Assembly: GCA_037074765.1 (NCBI GenBank)
Contig: JBAMDO010000045.1
Location: 246,472 to 310,471 of the forward strand
From: Mansonella perstans
Taxonomy: Eukaryota; Nematoda; Chromadorea; Rhabditida; Onchocercidae
Direction: 5' to 3'
Length of the DNA stretch: 64,000 nt
The position numbers and the translations under genes were made by a program. Shown one piece after another: positions 1 to 13,620 of the stretch. The notes below the pieces were generated by a model, which had not been told where the DNA came from, searched no databases, and was given only the letters and a program-made list of their open reading frames with translations. The first letter of the stretch is position 1; the number at the start of each line of letters is the position of its first letter.

Positions 1-3000
1 TGCGGAATTACGAAAAAAGATGGAAATTTTTCAATATTAAATACTGAAACAATACGATTTTCAGAAATCATCTGCTGCTCACAACATCTCCTCACAGCAA
101 CCAAGCATTTTTGTGAAAGCTTGAAGTAGTCAAAAAAAGAGAGAGATGATGATGAAGCTTTTTCATTTTTAAATGTCCAACTATACAGTTCACTTTGAAA
201 TCAACATTGTATAATGTTTCATTTTTTTCAGATGAAAGCAAATCATAAAAATCAACAATAATTAGTTAATCGTGCTAAGTCCGCAAGAAAATCCTGAAAA
301 TTTATAATTGATAGAAATTTCTTGCTATTTCTTCGTAGCTCTCTTTTTCTCACATTCAGTTTTTCCAGATGTGAAATCGAAGAGCCGGTATTCCGGAGAC
401 CATAGATTCATTGCTCCATAATATTTTGAATCAAATTCTTAATTTGAATTTTTTTCGTCTGTTGGCGCACATATTTCAGATTGAGCATTTTCAAGTCTTC
501 TTGGAGGATTTGTTGTAGTTTCATAGATTGATTTCTATCCGACACTTCGAAACTTTAATTCCTTTCTCTCCTTATTTCTTTCTATTTCCACTTCTCTCGT
601 AGTTTTCATTTGTAATACCAGCAGGAATTTGTATTACATTATGTTAAAATATAGCGCACTACTTCAATGAGAAATTTTTTTTTCAATTTCAATTCTTGTG
701 CACAAAAAATTGCACGTGTAGTTTTAATAACAAATCATATCTTCAGCAGCTGTTCTTTTTTTTGTTATTCTTTGTCTTCAAAGTATCAGGAAAAGTTTTT
801 CACAGGAAATTTCCTTCCAAGTATTCATATTAAGAAGTCTCAAAATTACAATATCATATACTCAACATCTACCATATTGCATTTTGCAATACCATGTTTA
901 ACTGGTTACGGCCAACTTCCCCTTCCCATTATTGTCCCTTTTCTTGACGGAGAAAGAAGGAAATTGCGATATCCCAGCATAATTCTTAAATTTCAAACGT
1001 GTACATATCTTAAAAGAAACTAAAGAAAGAGAAAAGACCCAACTTTTTGTATACTCTACTCCTAATAAAAAAAAAGAAAAATCAAAACCAGAAGAGCACG
1101 TGAATGCACCATGTTGGATAATTTTTAAATTGTAAATTAACTATATATCAGATTGATTTTATAACTCGGCTACTTGCCTGATATTTCCAATTCTGAATAA
1201 GAATGACAATTCATCATTAATCAAATAAGTGTATAGTTAACTGTCAAACAGATGTGAAAGAAATAACTGCTTGTATATTTTCAAGTAGTCAAAGAAGTTC
1301 TGGAAAAGATTTGTATATACACATAAATTTTACGGGAGCTAACCGTAATTTTTACCAAGTTTATTGAGAAAAGGAAACTTGTGCGTAATATTCAAATTGT
1401 CATTTGTCATAATAAGATACAGTGTATAAATTTTCTCAATCATTATCTGTAATAATCTACATCCTCTCTTTCCGTTTGCCACATAACTCTCATGCGTCTT
1501 TATTGCTTCCAACTTCATCATGAATTGTTTCTAAATATACAACTTTTATAAAAGATGCAGCAAATAAGACAAAGGCATGCATGCACTTGTTTAATGGTCG
1601 AATAAACTCATGCTTTTCTGTTACACAAGACAGTTTTTGAAAGGTTGTTCTCGACATTCAAACTTTAATTTAAATCTAATTTCTGCCACTGAAACTACCA
1701 TTCCATTTTCGTCATTTATGTTCGCTTTAGCATGAACTGATTTTCTTCGTTTTTATGTTTTTAAAATCTTTGAAACATTTCCGCCCTTCTCTACTCTCAT
1801 AATGTTCAAATTTGACAAAAATTGAAATAAATTTTTTGGAAATAAATGTTGAAACTTAATTAATTGATCGTAAAGATGCAGTCTATTTTTCGACGCTTCG
1901 TTTATGACTCAACCGAACTCAGCTATAAAAAAAAAAAAAAATAACCACTTATCTGATTTTAATGCATCAATTTTGTTAAGTTATTCCTTTGTTGTAAATT
2001 TTAATTACACTTACTTTCCATTTTATTGTTACTTCCACGGTTAAAAAATTAGTTTAACATTGCGAGAAGAAATGCTTACTAATCTTCGGGAAGCATTCAG
2101 ACCATTATTACCAGTCCCTAGCATGGCTTTCCGTAAACGTTGTAGTCACTATTTGCTTCTCCATGCTTTCCTTCGCAGATTTTAATGATATGCTATAATT
2201 TGTTTTGAGTAGAGCAGAGCCGATTTCTTCTGGTCCGGAAAATTGGTGTTGATGAAAAGAAAATATTAGCATTTTGTTAACATTAAGCAACTGCTTGTGA
2301 AAAAAAAAAAAAACATTGTTAATGGGATCATTATAATCATAACATCTATTTGTTTCCTGTTACTTTCTCTTAAACGACCCTGAAATATAATTTTCATAAT
2401 GCATAGTTTATTTCTTAAAATTTTTGCAAATTTCTTATCTCATCCAAGTTTTAATTCAATAATTATTCGCGTGCTAATAATTATTCACATCAATTGTTAA
2501 ATATCTAGTGAATAATCATTTAATGGAATTAATCAATTGTTGCTGCGATAAAAAATTTCGTTTAATTAGCATTATAAAAATTAAAGTAAAATGTATAAAA
2601 TTAAGCTTAATTGCTGTATTAGATTATAGAAATTAAAGCAATAAGAATTAAATCATTGTGTGATAAAAAATTTTTTATTTTAAAACGACTGTCTGCATTT
2701 CCTTTTTTATATTCCTTATTCAAAATTTATTTAAGTTGAATTTATTCATTTGAGACTTGTGATAATGCTGTTTACATAGTTAACGGAATTTTAATTTGTG
2801 TGAAAATTTTGGGGATTAAACAGTTGAAGACGAGATGTAATGTGGAAATCATTGGGAAGTGATAAATCTGTGGGAGGATGATGAAGAGGGAAGACATGCT
2901 ATTCGACAGGATGCACAAACGCTTCCCGGGAAGATGCTTAAATATATTAGCATCAGCAGTCACATTTTAACAAACGATTCACAAATTTCATTGGCTAACG

Positions 3001-6000
3001 AAATGGATAATCAATAAATATTATAGGAATAGTCGATGTCCAATATCTAATGTATATTGGCCTAATATTATGTAATTCAGATGTATTGCAAGACGTTGTA
3101 TTATATATCAATTTCTCCCTTTGTTAATATGATTTTTTAAATTCTGTTTTTGTTTTAATTTGAGCTTAAACTGTTCATATCTCTAGTATTTCTTGTTCAG
3201 TTTCATTTTTCCAGTATAATATTTTCATATTCTGCCTCCAATAACTTTACCATCAACCACTTCAAATACTATCCATGTGGCGTTATTTTCAGCTTTTATT
3301 TTGTTATTTTCACCTTATATTTCTCCTAAACAGGCTTATTGCTTTTCTGTTCCGACCATTATTTTCATTATTTTATTAGGAATCCCTTGAGATAGGGATA
3401 GGGTTACTTTGTCCTAAACAGTCTGTTCTACTGCTCTAGTAATTAGCTAATCAGTATTACCACTGCAAAGCTAGCATATCTAGCACTATCAAATCGTTCT
3501 TTGTAATCTCCTACCCGAGCATTATTTCCGCCCAGTTTGCATTTATTTTTCTTCTTTTCTTACCTTTTCGGCAGTTACTAACTCCCATCCTATTGCACTA
3601 CTCTGTGTGCTATTAACTGCTCCATTAGGCTGAATGTTTCTTCCGTAATTATAACTTTCTGATATATTTAGCTTATTTCTCTTTAATTAACACTATCAAA
3701 CATTTCCTTATTTCAGTAATGTCCAAATTTATTTTTGCCATTTTTTGCATAATTTCAGATTTTTCATATAGAACAGATAACTAACTGCTTTTGCTTTCGT
3801 TTAAACGATTTCGTATCTATAATGACATTTTTTCATTAAATAGTTTGGGAGGGGACATTTTCCCAAATTTATTTGGGAGGATCTGTTTGCGACATTCTTG
3901 GTATTTCAAAGTTCAACACCGTTGATCTTTAAATCGCTTTCAAATCTAACTACTATTATTAAAATCCGCGAAAAAATGGTAGTTTTACTGGATCTTTATG
4001 CTTTTTTATGATCTCATGTTACAAAAAAATCCATATCTTTGCAGAATTTTTCATTGTCATTTATCAAATTATAGTTCAATTTTAATCCTTCCATATACTG
4101 ATCATTTCTTTTTTGTTCTGCAAACAAGCTTCCGAAACAAGATAATTAGTATTCTACTGGTGATATCCTTGTCAACATTTTAAATATTGTCGTAAGCAAA
4201 TCACATCATACATAAACAAACCAAAAATACTTCTTTCACTTACCATCCATCCGCTTGTAATGGCTATTTATAATATGGTATTAAACTTTTCCAACACTCC
4301 AGTTTCTGTGTTCGAAACTTTTTAATTGAAGTATCGTACTTCATTTAATCTTGGCAGTCATTTTGTGGTTCTTATTATTTAAATCTAATTGGCGCTTTTA
4401 TTATGTTTAAGTTCGCCTCAAATCTCTCATCAATTCATAAACAAACCAAAAATATATAATTTCGTTTTGGGATATTTCGTACAGACAATTTAGAATTTTA
4501 TTTATGTCGTTGTTAAGTATCTCGGACCTCAGCTCTATTCTTTTCGCCATGGCAATCATTATTTCATTGTTCCCAAAATTTCTGGTGAAATCTCTGTCCA
4601 AGTCTAATATTTTTTCAATGTTTCATCAATTATAAGCTTTTAAAAATGACTCCTAAGGTTTCTTAATAATTAGTTCGCTTATTTTTTACTTTGGTTATCG
4701 TAGGAAGAAATGTCAATCACTTATTTTCATGGCCTACCTTCAAATGCCTCGATTTTTTCAACTGTTTTCCATTTGTTACAATTTTCGCTTTGAATGTCAC
4801 TCCTTCACACTCTTTAATCATCGATTCCTATATCAGCGGTCTCTGATTTCATTTTACCTTCTCCGAACCCTCTTTTTCCATGACTGACCTCTTCCCATTA
4901 CTCTCTTAGGTTAGTTCTTTTTTCACTGTCCGAGTTGTAGACAACGTCCGCTCCAGACGGATACGATGGAACAATTTTCTGTCTTTTTTCCATGTTATCA
5001 GTTGGTTCATCGTTATTCTAGTAGCAGTTCAGTATTCTGCATTACTTCAATTTGCTGATTCCTTACTTCACTTTACATCAAATATCCAAGAAATGCATAA
5101 TTTCACGTGACCGTCGATGTGGTGATGATTGAACCACTTGCAGTTTTTGATGGGGAATGGATAATTAGAGAATGAGATTGCAAAATACATATTCGTTCTT
5201 CCAAGCACCCTTTCCTAGCAGAAAAATTCCTGAGGAATTCCGTCGGTATTCATTCAGCTTATCTAAATAATACGATGCTTAAGGGTATAAGTCTAAGCTG
5301 TCTTATTCTTGCTTTTTATTTGGTACTTTCTCGTAGTTATTTCTGGAGGTGAAGAAATATATTAGTAAAAATTATTAGCTGACAGTGATATGTTTAAAAA
5401 TTTTGAAAACGGAAGGATTCATTGCTCGCTTTTCTTCATTTCTACCACCTTTATGAAAAGTTTGTAATGGCAAAATCACATGGCACTTCATCTTTTGTGG
5501 AAAGTACTAGCCTTCCAATTAATCTAATAAATCTCGATCTGAGCTTTCAGCCTTTTCACTGATCTAAAAAATTTACGAAATTGAAAAAATTTTTTGACAA
5601 TTTCGATGTATTCTATTTTAAAATGATATATTACTGGTGCTGTGTGATTCTGTAAAAAGATCATTGTCGAATCTAAAAAGCAACAAAATTCTTAATGCTT
5701 GAAAATTGCTTCAGTTATTTGCATGATAATCTGAATGCTTGATTTCCAGTGTTTTTTACTGGTCATCGACATACCGAACCATTCATTGAAATACAACAGT
5801 GTACCGTTTTAATGAGGCGTTTTATTCATTGGATAAGAAAATCATGAAAGTGGATGTAAAACATGTTTTGTCATTTCAGATTGCACATTTGAAAGACTCA
5901 GCAATACATGTTTTCATTTTCATTTTTCTAAAAGTCTTTCGTCTTTAAAAATAAAATTCAAGGGCACCACACCGATGCAAATTCTTCAGTGTTTAAAATT

Positions 6001-6673
6001 TACCAAATCTAAAGAAATTTAAATACAAGAAGTTTGCTGTTAAGGTTATGTAGTTTTTTGCTTTAATAATTATTCCGTGTGGAAATAATGATTTCTAGTA
6101 ATTATCTTAGCTTTAAAGATGCTGTCATTTAAGTTTTTAGATGTAATCCCAACTTAGTTGGAGAGAAATTTAAAATGCATTATTCAGCAATGTATGTCCC
6201 ACCTTTTGAGTTTTGCCTTTAACATAAATTCTCTTCTTTCAATTTTTTTTTTAAATTGATTAAAATTTATAAGCAAATTATTGTACGTTTCTTCAATTTC
6301 CTTGTCAACTGTCTTTTACTAACGTATCATAAAACTTCTTTCTCCAAAATTTAGATTAAATTTTTTTCCTGAATCAGCCCCAATTGATATCTTTGCGTGT
6401 TTTTCTGATATGTTTTCAAAAATTGGTCTTATACTTTTGTTGCTTCGTAACATCTACGAAGTGAGTGTATTTAGGTGACTATCTAAAATACGCCAACGTA
6501 TGCATTCATGCAGGTAAGGTAATTTTAAGTGATTTCAAGTTATTATAGAAGACGATTAGTGAAGAAAATGAATATTAAAGAGAAAGCTAAGTTGATCGAT
6601 TCAACATAAAATTTTTCATTGCAAAGGAAAGTAATGTGACTCACGAACAATGAAGTAATGTTTGGGACGTTTA
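1..6673. other. long AT-rich region without a recognisable gene
   Basis: No exon with convincing protein content was found on either strand; the short open frames are what AT-rich DNA gives by chance. From about 2.9 to 5.0 kb the + strand is richer in pyrimidines than its surroundings. The minus strand there has one somewhat protein-like open stretch (4407-4601). A 19-bp direct repeat lies at 4211-4229 and 4436-4454. The last few hundred bases would include the promoter of the NMN adenylyltransferase gene. Confidence 0.55.
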
Positions 6674-8435
6674 ATGGAAAAGAATCCAGACGCTACCGCG
6701 TTGCAAATAACTTCCAAACGAGTAGCGTTGCTTTCATGTGGCGCGTTTAGTCCACCAACTTATATGCATCTTCGAATGTTCGGTGAGCATTTTACTATGC
6801 AGGATTGATTTGGAATCCTACTGGCAGATGGCTGAGACTAAAGCCGAATATCACAAGGAAAACTATCTTATCTAACACATGAACACAGCATTTAAATATT
6901 GGTTGACCTGAACCTTAACTATTCCTATTTAAAATACTTCTTTAAGCTATACTTTATTTGGTTGAATTCAGTGGAAAAATCCTTGAATAACAGATTTATC
7001 TGATTGGCAAAGAGTTCACTCAATTTTTGTTAAGAGTCTTCATTGCAGTTCACTTCAAAAATCAAATAATTTTTCTTTTTTAAGAAGAGCTGAGGAAGAG
7101 GAAAAGAAGCAGATTTTCTCATTTCATTCCACAAATAAGTTAGAAATTTCGCTCCATTAGAAATGCTAAGAATTTTCAGTAACTAGTTATAATTTTTCAA
7201 TGAAGTGTTACAGAACGTGCACGCGATTACCTCAAGAAAATTCATGGATGGGAGGTCGTTGAGGGTATTATGAGTCCAGGAGCGGATAGTCTTGGTCAAC
7301 GTGATATGGTACCAGCTAAACACAGGCTGAAAATGGTAGAGTTGGCTGTTAAATCGTCATCCTGGATCAGGTGTACAACCTTCATCCATCATCTTGAATT
7401 ATGATACTTCAAACTAATTCTTTCAGTTTACATGAAAACTTTCAACTCGTCTCTGCAGTACAGTGAATATATTCAAAATTGGTTCGCGAAAAATTTCGGA
7501 ACGCCGGAAAGGTTTTTCTAACTTTCATTGCAGAAAGTTACAGAGCAGACGGATGGGAGTGTTCACAGGGTGAATGGATAAGGACAATCCATGTCTTGCA
7601 TCATTTCAAAAAAGTAGTTAATCGTAAATACAAAGGTGAAAACTGTGAGGTGCGATTACTGTTGCTCTGTGGTGGTGATGTTATCGAAAGCATTACAAAG
7701 TTGGCCGTTTCGGACGTTAGGTTGTGGAATACTAAGCAGGTTTATTTATCTCCCACTTTTTTTTAATGCAAATAATGTCGCTGTAATATGAAATCGGAAA
7801 TTTCTCAAAATAAAATAAAAAAGGTGTCTTTTTTAAAAAAAGAAAAGAAAAAAAAAAAACTTAAAATTCAGATCGAAGAAGTTGTCCGAGATTTTGGTGT
7901 AGTTGTAGTGATCCGACCAAACACTGATCCTGTCAGCGCCATCTATCTTGCAGATGTGCTACATACTTATCAGGTATTCATGTCTTACAATTTCTAGAAC
8001 AATTAGCTTTCCAGCGTATGAAAAATTTTGGTGGAAAAATGCTGTTCTGATTTTTCAGAGAAATATATTTGTGATTGAAGATGAAACCTGTCCGAATGAC
8101 ATCAGTTCGACACGCCTAAGGTAACACATATTTCTTCTGCTACTGGTGTTGGCTAACAACTTAGCTTTCAAGAACTTATATTATGCGCAACTTTTATTGA
8201 AGCACTGTTCTAATTCGTTTATTTCATTAAGTCGCTTTGAGCATAATTGCTACGGTATTTGGGCAGAAATATTAATTGCTTTTGTGCTTGGAAAATTAGG
8301 TTTAAAAGTTGCGAAGCTAATTTCAGAACAGCGATTCGGCGGAAGGAATCGATACGATATTGTACAAGTGATGAAGTTATTCAGTACATTGAAGACAATT
8401 CTCTCTACGGAGCCACATCATTTCCAGCGATGTAA
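6674..8435 (+). CDS. NMNAT: nicotinamide-mononucleotide adenylyltransferase (NMNAT), six exons
   Basis: Makes NAD+ from NMN and ATP, the last step shared by the NAD salvage and de novo routes. Exons: 6674-6782, 7214-7370, 7544-7739, 7872-7973, 8059-8120 and 8327-8435; phases agree at every junction and give 244 residues, close to animal NMNATs (about 250-280). Exon 1 carries the nucleotide-binding motif GAFSPPTYMHLRMF. Exon 3 has LLLLCGGDVIES, exon 5 the late ISSTRLR motif, and exon 6 the SIRYCTSDEVIQYIE tail seen in the family. The ATG at 6674 is the first in frame after a stop at 6656. AATAAA motifs at 8452 and 8758 fit an end here. Which animal paralogue it matches cannot be told. A longer form may exist by splicing from a GT at 8432 into exons at 8.9-10.7 kb. 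Confidence 0.92.
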
Positions 8436-8920
8436 ACTTTGTAAAGCCTGTAATAAATTATGGAAAAGAATAGCGGCACGGATATTTTGGATATGTGGAA
8501 CTGGTTATTAGATTCATTCTCTGAGTTAGACGGATAAGTGACGTACAATATTGTTGTCTGTATCCGTCATCTTATCAATTGTTGAAAAACCATGCCAGAA
8601 CTTCCAGTGAGGAACTAAGTATGAAGTCTTGACTACCAAATATAACAATTCGGCTATCTGTATAGATTAAACTGACGTTTTTCGTGCGTTGAAAGTCCTA
8701 ATGCTTTTCTTTATAGCACCAATTTCAAGATGGTGAGAAGTTTACCCCTCTAAATACAATAAACTTTATCAACAGTTGATATCTTGATTAAAGCAAAATA
8801 TTACAGAGTAAGCATTGTCTGAGACAGATAAGAAGCTGATCTGATATGAAATTTTCAAGTAAATGCACTTTTTTGGCTTGTGTGAATTCCTTTTGACAGT
8901 TGTAATCTGCATAGTTTCAG

Positions 8921-10745
8921 GCGAGTGAAACTGCAAAATGTGTGTAAATCGGCCAGTTCATCAAATATATCGACAAGCAATAAAGCTGATTTCTGTGAAA
9001 ACTTTTTGAAACATCCGAAACATGGTCTTTCACCGCTTAAGCAGACAGCTGTAACTACTGAAGAAGATAATCACAAAGCACGGCGTGCCCATTCACCAGA
9101 GGTTGTTTATAAGTTATTTTTCGAAGTTTTGAGTCGATGATTTAGGTCGTCCCATTTTAAATTCAAATTTGATTTATATGCTTTCATTCTTCTGACCAAT
9201 GCTGGATATCAAAATCGGCGTTGTAGTTTAAAATAGAAATAGTTTTTCAGTATTTTGAATTTTCAAAAATCCTTCATCGGATGTCCTCCTTTCGCAAAAT
9301 TTAGGACGATAGAGTCAAAAATTTATTAATGGTTTGCCTTCAAAAAATTTATTATTTCTTCTTGCCAATAATTTTTCAAATTTATTATTCATGTTTTCCC
9401 TTGTGTTGAGTAATCCTTAGATCATTTGAAGGTTTTCCTTTTCAATTTTTAATTTTAAAAGGATAAGAAGCAATCAACTGTTCCGAGCCCGATTTGGCAT
9501 CTCTCAGGTTCCATTCCTCGACATGGAAAAGTTACTGGTGTCACTCATTCACTATCACAGTTACAAAAAAGTCTGCCACATTTAAATCAAAATAAACAGT
9601 GTTCAACTGAAACTAATAGCGCTACAACGGTTTGTTTAAATGTCACTTCGTTTTATTATTATTTCAGTGCACGTTATTCGATTCGGATGACAGCATCCAG
9701 ATGAGTGTTTAGGATTCTTGTAACTTTGGTGGATTCAGAATTTTTGCGTTGCTTCTAGTTGTTATGATTTTTTACTGTTCGTTTGCTGCAGATGCCAAAA
9801 CAATTCAAGCACGCACATTTTCAGTCGTCGGATTCTTCAGTTTATCATAATTTGACTTTGAATAAGCCGTTAACTGCAAGCACCGACTGGGCTAATTGCC
9901 TTCGTGATGAAAAAGTTATGCTTTAATTTTATTAAACTCTGATCATCATGGAACTTTGTTCTTATTTTCGCTTTCACTGTCGCAGAAGTTTTAATCGCTA
10001 TGGCACATTCCAATTGTACGTGTGTTGGAAAACTCCCAGTTGCAAAATTATCACAGATTGTGGTAATTAAAACTGACTTCACCAAAAAAATATTTGGTTG
10101 TGACAATGTTGGCTCTTGAATTTTACAATCTAATAATCTTTTAAAATTATTATCGAATTGGGAATTACTGCCCAATAGATTTGAATATAAAATCTGATGC
10201 TAAAAATCTCAAACATTAGTTTACAAAGCAGCAGTCAATTATCTTTTTAGACGAACTTCTCAACTGTGAAGAAAAAATGGAGAAACTGGCTACATCGCGG
10301 ATTGCGGATATGGGCTATCAGCAAACTGATTTACAAATGATGTCAGCATCATTGCAAGTAAGAATTCGAAATTTGCATTCTTCGTGCTCATATACTAAAT
10401 TTTTAAAAACAAAACTCTAAAACAAGATTCCATTGATACATAAACTGCGGAAAACATGCAATTTGATATATTTATGCAGTTTTACCACAGAGTTCGGAAA
10501 ATTTTGACTGTAAATATCTGAAATGATTGAAGCGAAAGAATTATGGAATGCAAACTAAGCGAATCTTTACAAGTGGAGTATCACGAAGCGTTGGAAATTT
10601 GTCAACTGAAGTGTTATTGGGAAAAAAAGAAAAACGCCATTCCATACCTCAAATACAATCTGATGAACGAAATAACGAGAGTATCAATGTGACACTTATT
10701 TATAGAAAGTACAAGTTGTCTTCAACCCCTGAAACTACCGTATAG
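8921..10745 (+). CDS. five phase-compatible exons of unknown function, possibly a C-terminal extension of NMNAT
   Basis: Predicted exons: 8921-9101, 9462-9629, 9792-9903, 10251-10357 and 10533-10745 (stop at 10743-10745). They join in a single open frame of about 260 residues rich in Ser, Thr, Asn, Gln and Lys, for example ASSSNISTSNKADF and a short helical-looking part around EEKMEKLATSRIADMGY. No domain was recognised. No good start codon opens the first exon. It begins with one base that completes a codon, and the preceding NMNAT exon can supply the other two through a GTAAAC donor at 8432. The set is therefore either an alternative tail of NMNAT or the 3' part of a gene whose start I missed. 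The acceptor before 10533 is weak. Confidence 0.5.
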
Positions 10746-11474
10746 TTCTTTTTTTTCTTGTTGTTTTATTAAATGTTTTTAATGCTTTTTATTTCATCCC
10801 GAGCTTTTTAATAAAGATTACGATCTTTTTTATTTTATAGAAAGTATAAGTGTGTGGAAGGTTCTGAATATTTAAAAAGATTCCCAAGTTCCAGATATGA
10901 CTTACAATGACTCCCCTAACATCTTTCGTGAATACAGAATATCTGTGCAACTTTGTAACAATAATGCGATACTGTAGATTCATATCTTTACAAAATTTAA
11001 ATTTGTCGTGGACCAAGAATGCAGCATTGTTTACATTTCATACTAATAACTCTTATTAATTTGCGCATGTGTAATGCAAATTATAAATTTGTCACGAACA
11101 AAATTTATTGTATTCAGTTTTTGTAAACATTATGTCATTGTTCGGAGTGTATGCAGATACATTTGCGTGTCATGTTTCACGGAATGATCAATTGAGAAGG
11201 CACCTCCATCTAATGTGATTAAAAGACTTGCTGTTACTGCTGCAACCGTAATTATTTTTCATCTTTGGCTGTCAGTTACCTGCAAAATTTTGGTTTGGTA
11301 CTGTTATCAGAAATTGTTGTCAGATGACAGTTTCCGATTGTTCTTTCATCGAATGTTACGATATGACAATGAAACTTCGAAAAAATGGCTAAATTGAGTT
11401 GTGGGAGGTCGTTATTTACTTTCATTACTTTATATTACGATTTACCTTAGATCGAAAATTTTCAACTAGGCTTG
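10746..11474. other. convergent intergenic spacer, no gene seen
   Basis: AT-rich sequence between the stop of the + strand exons and the stop of the minus-strand ankyrin gene. It should hold the 3' UTRs of both. A + strand open frame at 11215-11397 has no recognisable content. Confidence 0.5.
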
Positions 11475-13620
11475 CTATTTATGTAAAAATTTACTATCTA
11501 CTGTGAAAACTTTTCCTCGTTTACCTGGTAATACTGTGAAAGCATTCACAGTTGATTGTGATAATGGTGGCAAATTGATATTTATTTCCATTGCACTCTG
11601 TGGCTTAGGAGTGGTCTTATATTTGCAATTTCTCGTGGAAAGCTTGCTGTTTTCACTCTGAAACATTTTCCTTCGCTTTAGAATTTTCAAAATGATATGT
11701 GAAATGTAAATTCTACACTCAATTAAAAAAAATCAAGATTTCAGAGGGAAGATCGCGTTATTATATAGTTTATTATATACAGTTCATTTAAATATTCTAT
11801 CTAATACTAACATGTAGCAGCGGTAATGATGGTTTTGTACTTCTCGTTAATGATGAAGTACTGTCCTGAAAAGTTTGCATACATCGCTGTTTGTGCAACA
11901 AAAACTTCTGTTTAGCCTGTAAATACAATTTTAACAGCGGAGGAACGGAATTTCCTTTAACGTTGTCAAAACCTATATTTTCATCTTTGTAAAATCGAGC
12001 GATAAATCCATTGCCTAAACCAATAACCGCATATGTCACTTGAAAAGCTGTCAATAATCTTGTATATCAAATTATCCTGAATTCCAACATATAAGTATGT
12101 AATATATAAAGAAAAGAATTTTACCATTACCTTATAAATACTACTGTATGTATTCCAATTATCAAATGGTGGTGCAAACATTAAATTTGAGGATACTTGA
12201 TCACGTAACCGTTTCACCAAACTTAAACGCCCCTTTTTGAGCATCCTGAGAAGTGTGGACGTTAGATTTATCGAACGTAAATTTACAGTGATTTCTTTGT
12301 GCGATAACAGGACTCTTTAGATTCCTAATACGATACTAGGTATTCATTTATTCATGCAGTTCTAGAGTGTTCGGCTTTTTCAAATTTCCAAATATTTCTA
12401 TATTTTACACAATCTTAGTCCCAATCGCACTCGTTTTTCAAATGTAGAAATGAGATTCATAATTCTGTCAGCAAAATGCAATTTCAATATTTTTCCTATT
12501 CAAAAGTCTCAATTTAAAAGAAAATGAAATGGAAGAAAATACTACATGGAAAACATGTATCGTTCATTTTTCCGAGCTAAACTTTCTGCCGTGTAACCCA
12601 TAAGATTTTTGGCACGAAATGCTTCGATGCACCATCTTCTAGATAATTCATCCACCAGAAAGTTTAACAGAGATGATTGGGAGTACACTGCAGCATACAT
12701 CAGAACTGTATTACCCATTTTATCAGTAGCCATAAGATTCACATTTTGCTGAAAGAAATGTGCCTTGATTTTTTAATATAATCCAGACAAAAGCATACCA
12801 ACTATTAAAGCACTGAAATGAGGTTTGGAATGAAGGAACGATGAAGGTTAATGAAGTAACATTTTCTAGCTACTGAGAGAAATTGAACACAAGAACAACA
12901 AACTGAAGTAGTCAAACCAAGATTAGATGATGAGCAACAGTATCGTTTCTCATCAGACAAGCTAACATGAGCGGCGTACGCAACTGCCTTTCATCTGGTT
13001 CAGAAGGGTCGCATCCAGAACGAATAAGCAAGTTTATGTAGCGCACCTGTAAATTTGTCATGAACTCTATTTCTTGAACATTTCCATTTACTGCTGGATT
13101 GATTTTTCATACATGATTTTTCCCTGATGAATAAGACAAACCTGATTTGTTTTATTCAGTTCATATCTTATCACTGACATGATAAGGGTTTCTCCGCGAA
13201 TATTTTTCTCTTTGACATTGAAATCCACAAAGTTTTTTTTCAGTTTTTGTGGCAAATATTCATATTCCGTTCTCTAAAAAGAATGCTTTGGATGATGCAT
13301 TCACAATATCAGAAATTTATTGCTCTTTCTACGATCATTTTTCTCGGTCCAGCTAGATTGAAATTAAACGGAATTGAATGGTTTAAACAAAACTCTGAAA
13401 ATGCAAAACGTATATGAAGTGATTGACGAAATCAAATTTGCTGTGATGTATTGAACGGCAGGAAGATCTAAATTTTTTAAAGCTGAATAAAAACAGAACA
13501 AACATGATTAAAGACACTTTTATAGCGCAAATGATCCAATCTTGCGTGAAGCCATCGTTCGCATTCCACATGAGCAAAAGGTTTGTTGTGCGATGGTATC
13601 AAGTCCATTACACTTTCCAT
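11475..13620 (-). CDS. ankyrin-repeat protein, eight exons
   Basis: Exons in transcription order: 13620-13518, 13482-13410, 13271-13142, 13046-12918, 12748-12546, 12245-12145, 12047-11812 and 11657-11475; phase is kept throughout, giving 385 residues. Exons 3-5 carry degenerate ankyrin units: IRGETLIMSVIRYELNK, then LRTPLMLACLMRND, then MGNTVLMYAAVYSQSSLLNF followed by AKNLMGYTAESLARKNER. The arrangement recalls ANKRD34-type proteins, but I cannot assign an orthologue. The C-terminal half (exons 6-8) is basic and Ser/Pro-rich with no known domain, ending near PGKRGKVFTVDSKF. Ankyrin repeats bind partner proteins, so a scaffold role is likely but inferred. The start at 13620 is the first ATG after an in-frame stop; a second Met lies four codons later. 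The donor choice in exon 6 (GTAGTA at 12144) was made because the alternative brings a stop. Confidence 0.8.

Noticed and set aside
667..1023. 118-codon + strand ORF in the left gap
   Set aside because: Composition follows the AT-rich background (Phe, Ile, Asn, Lys, Ser); no domain, no splice context, no conserved-looking segment.
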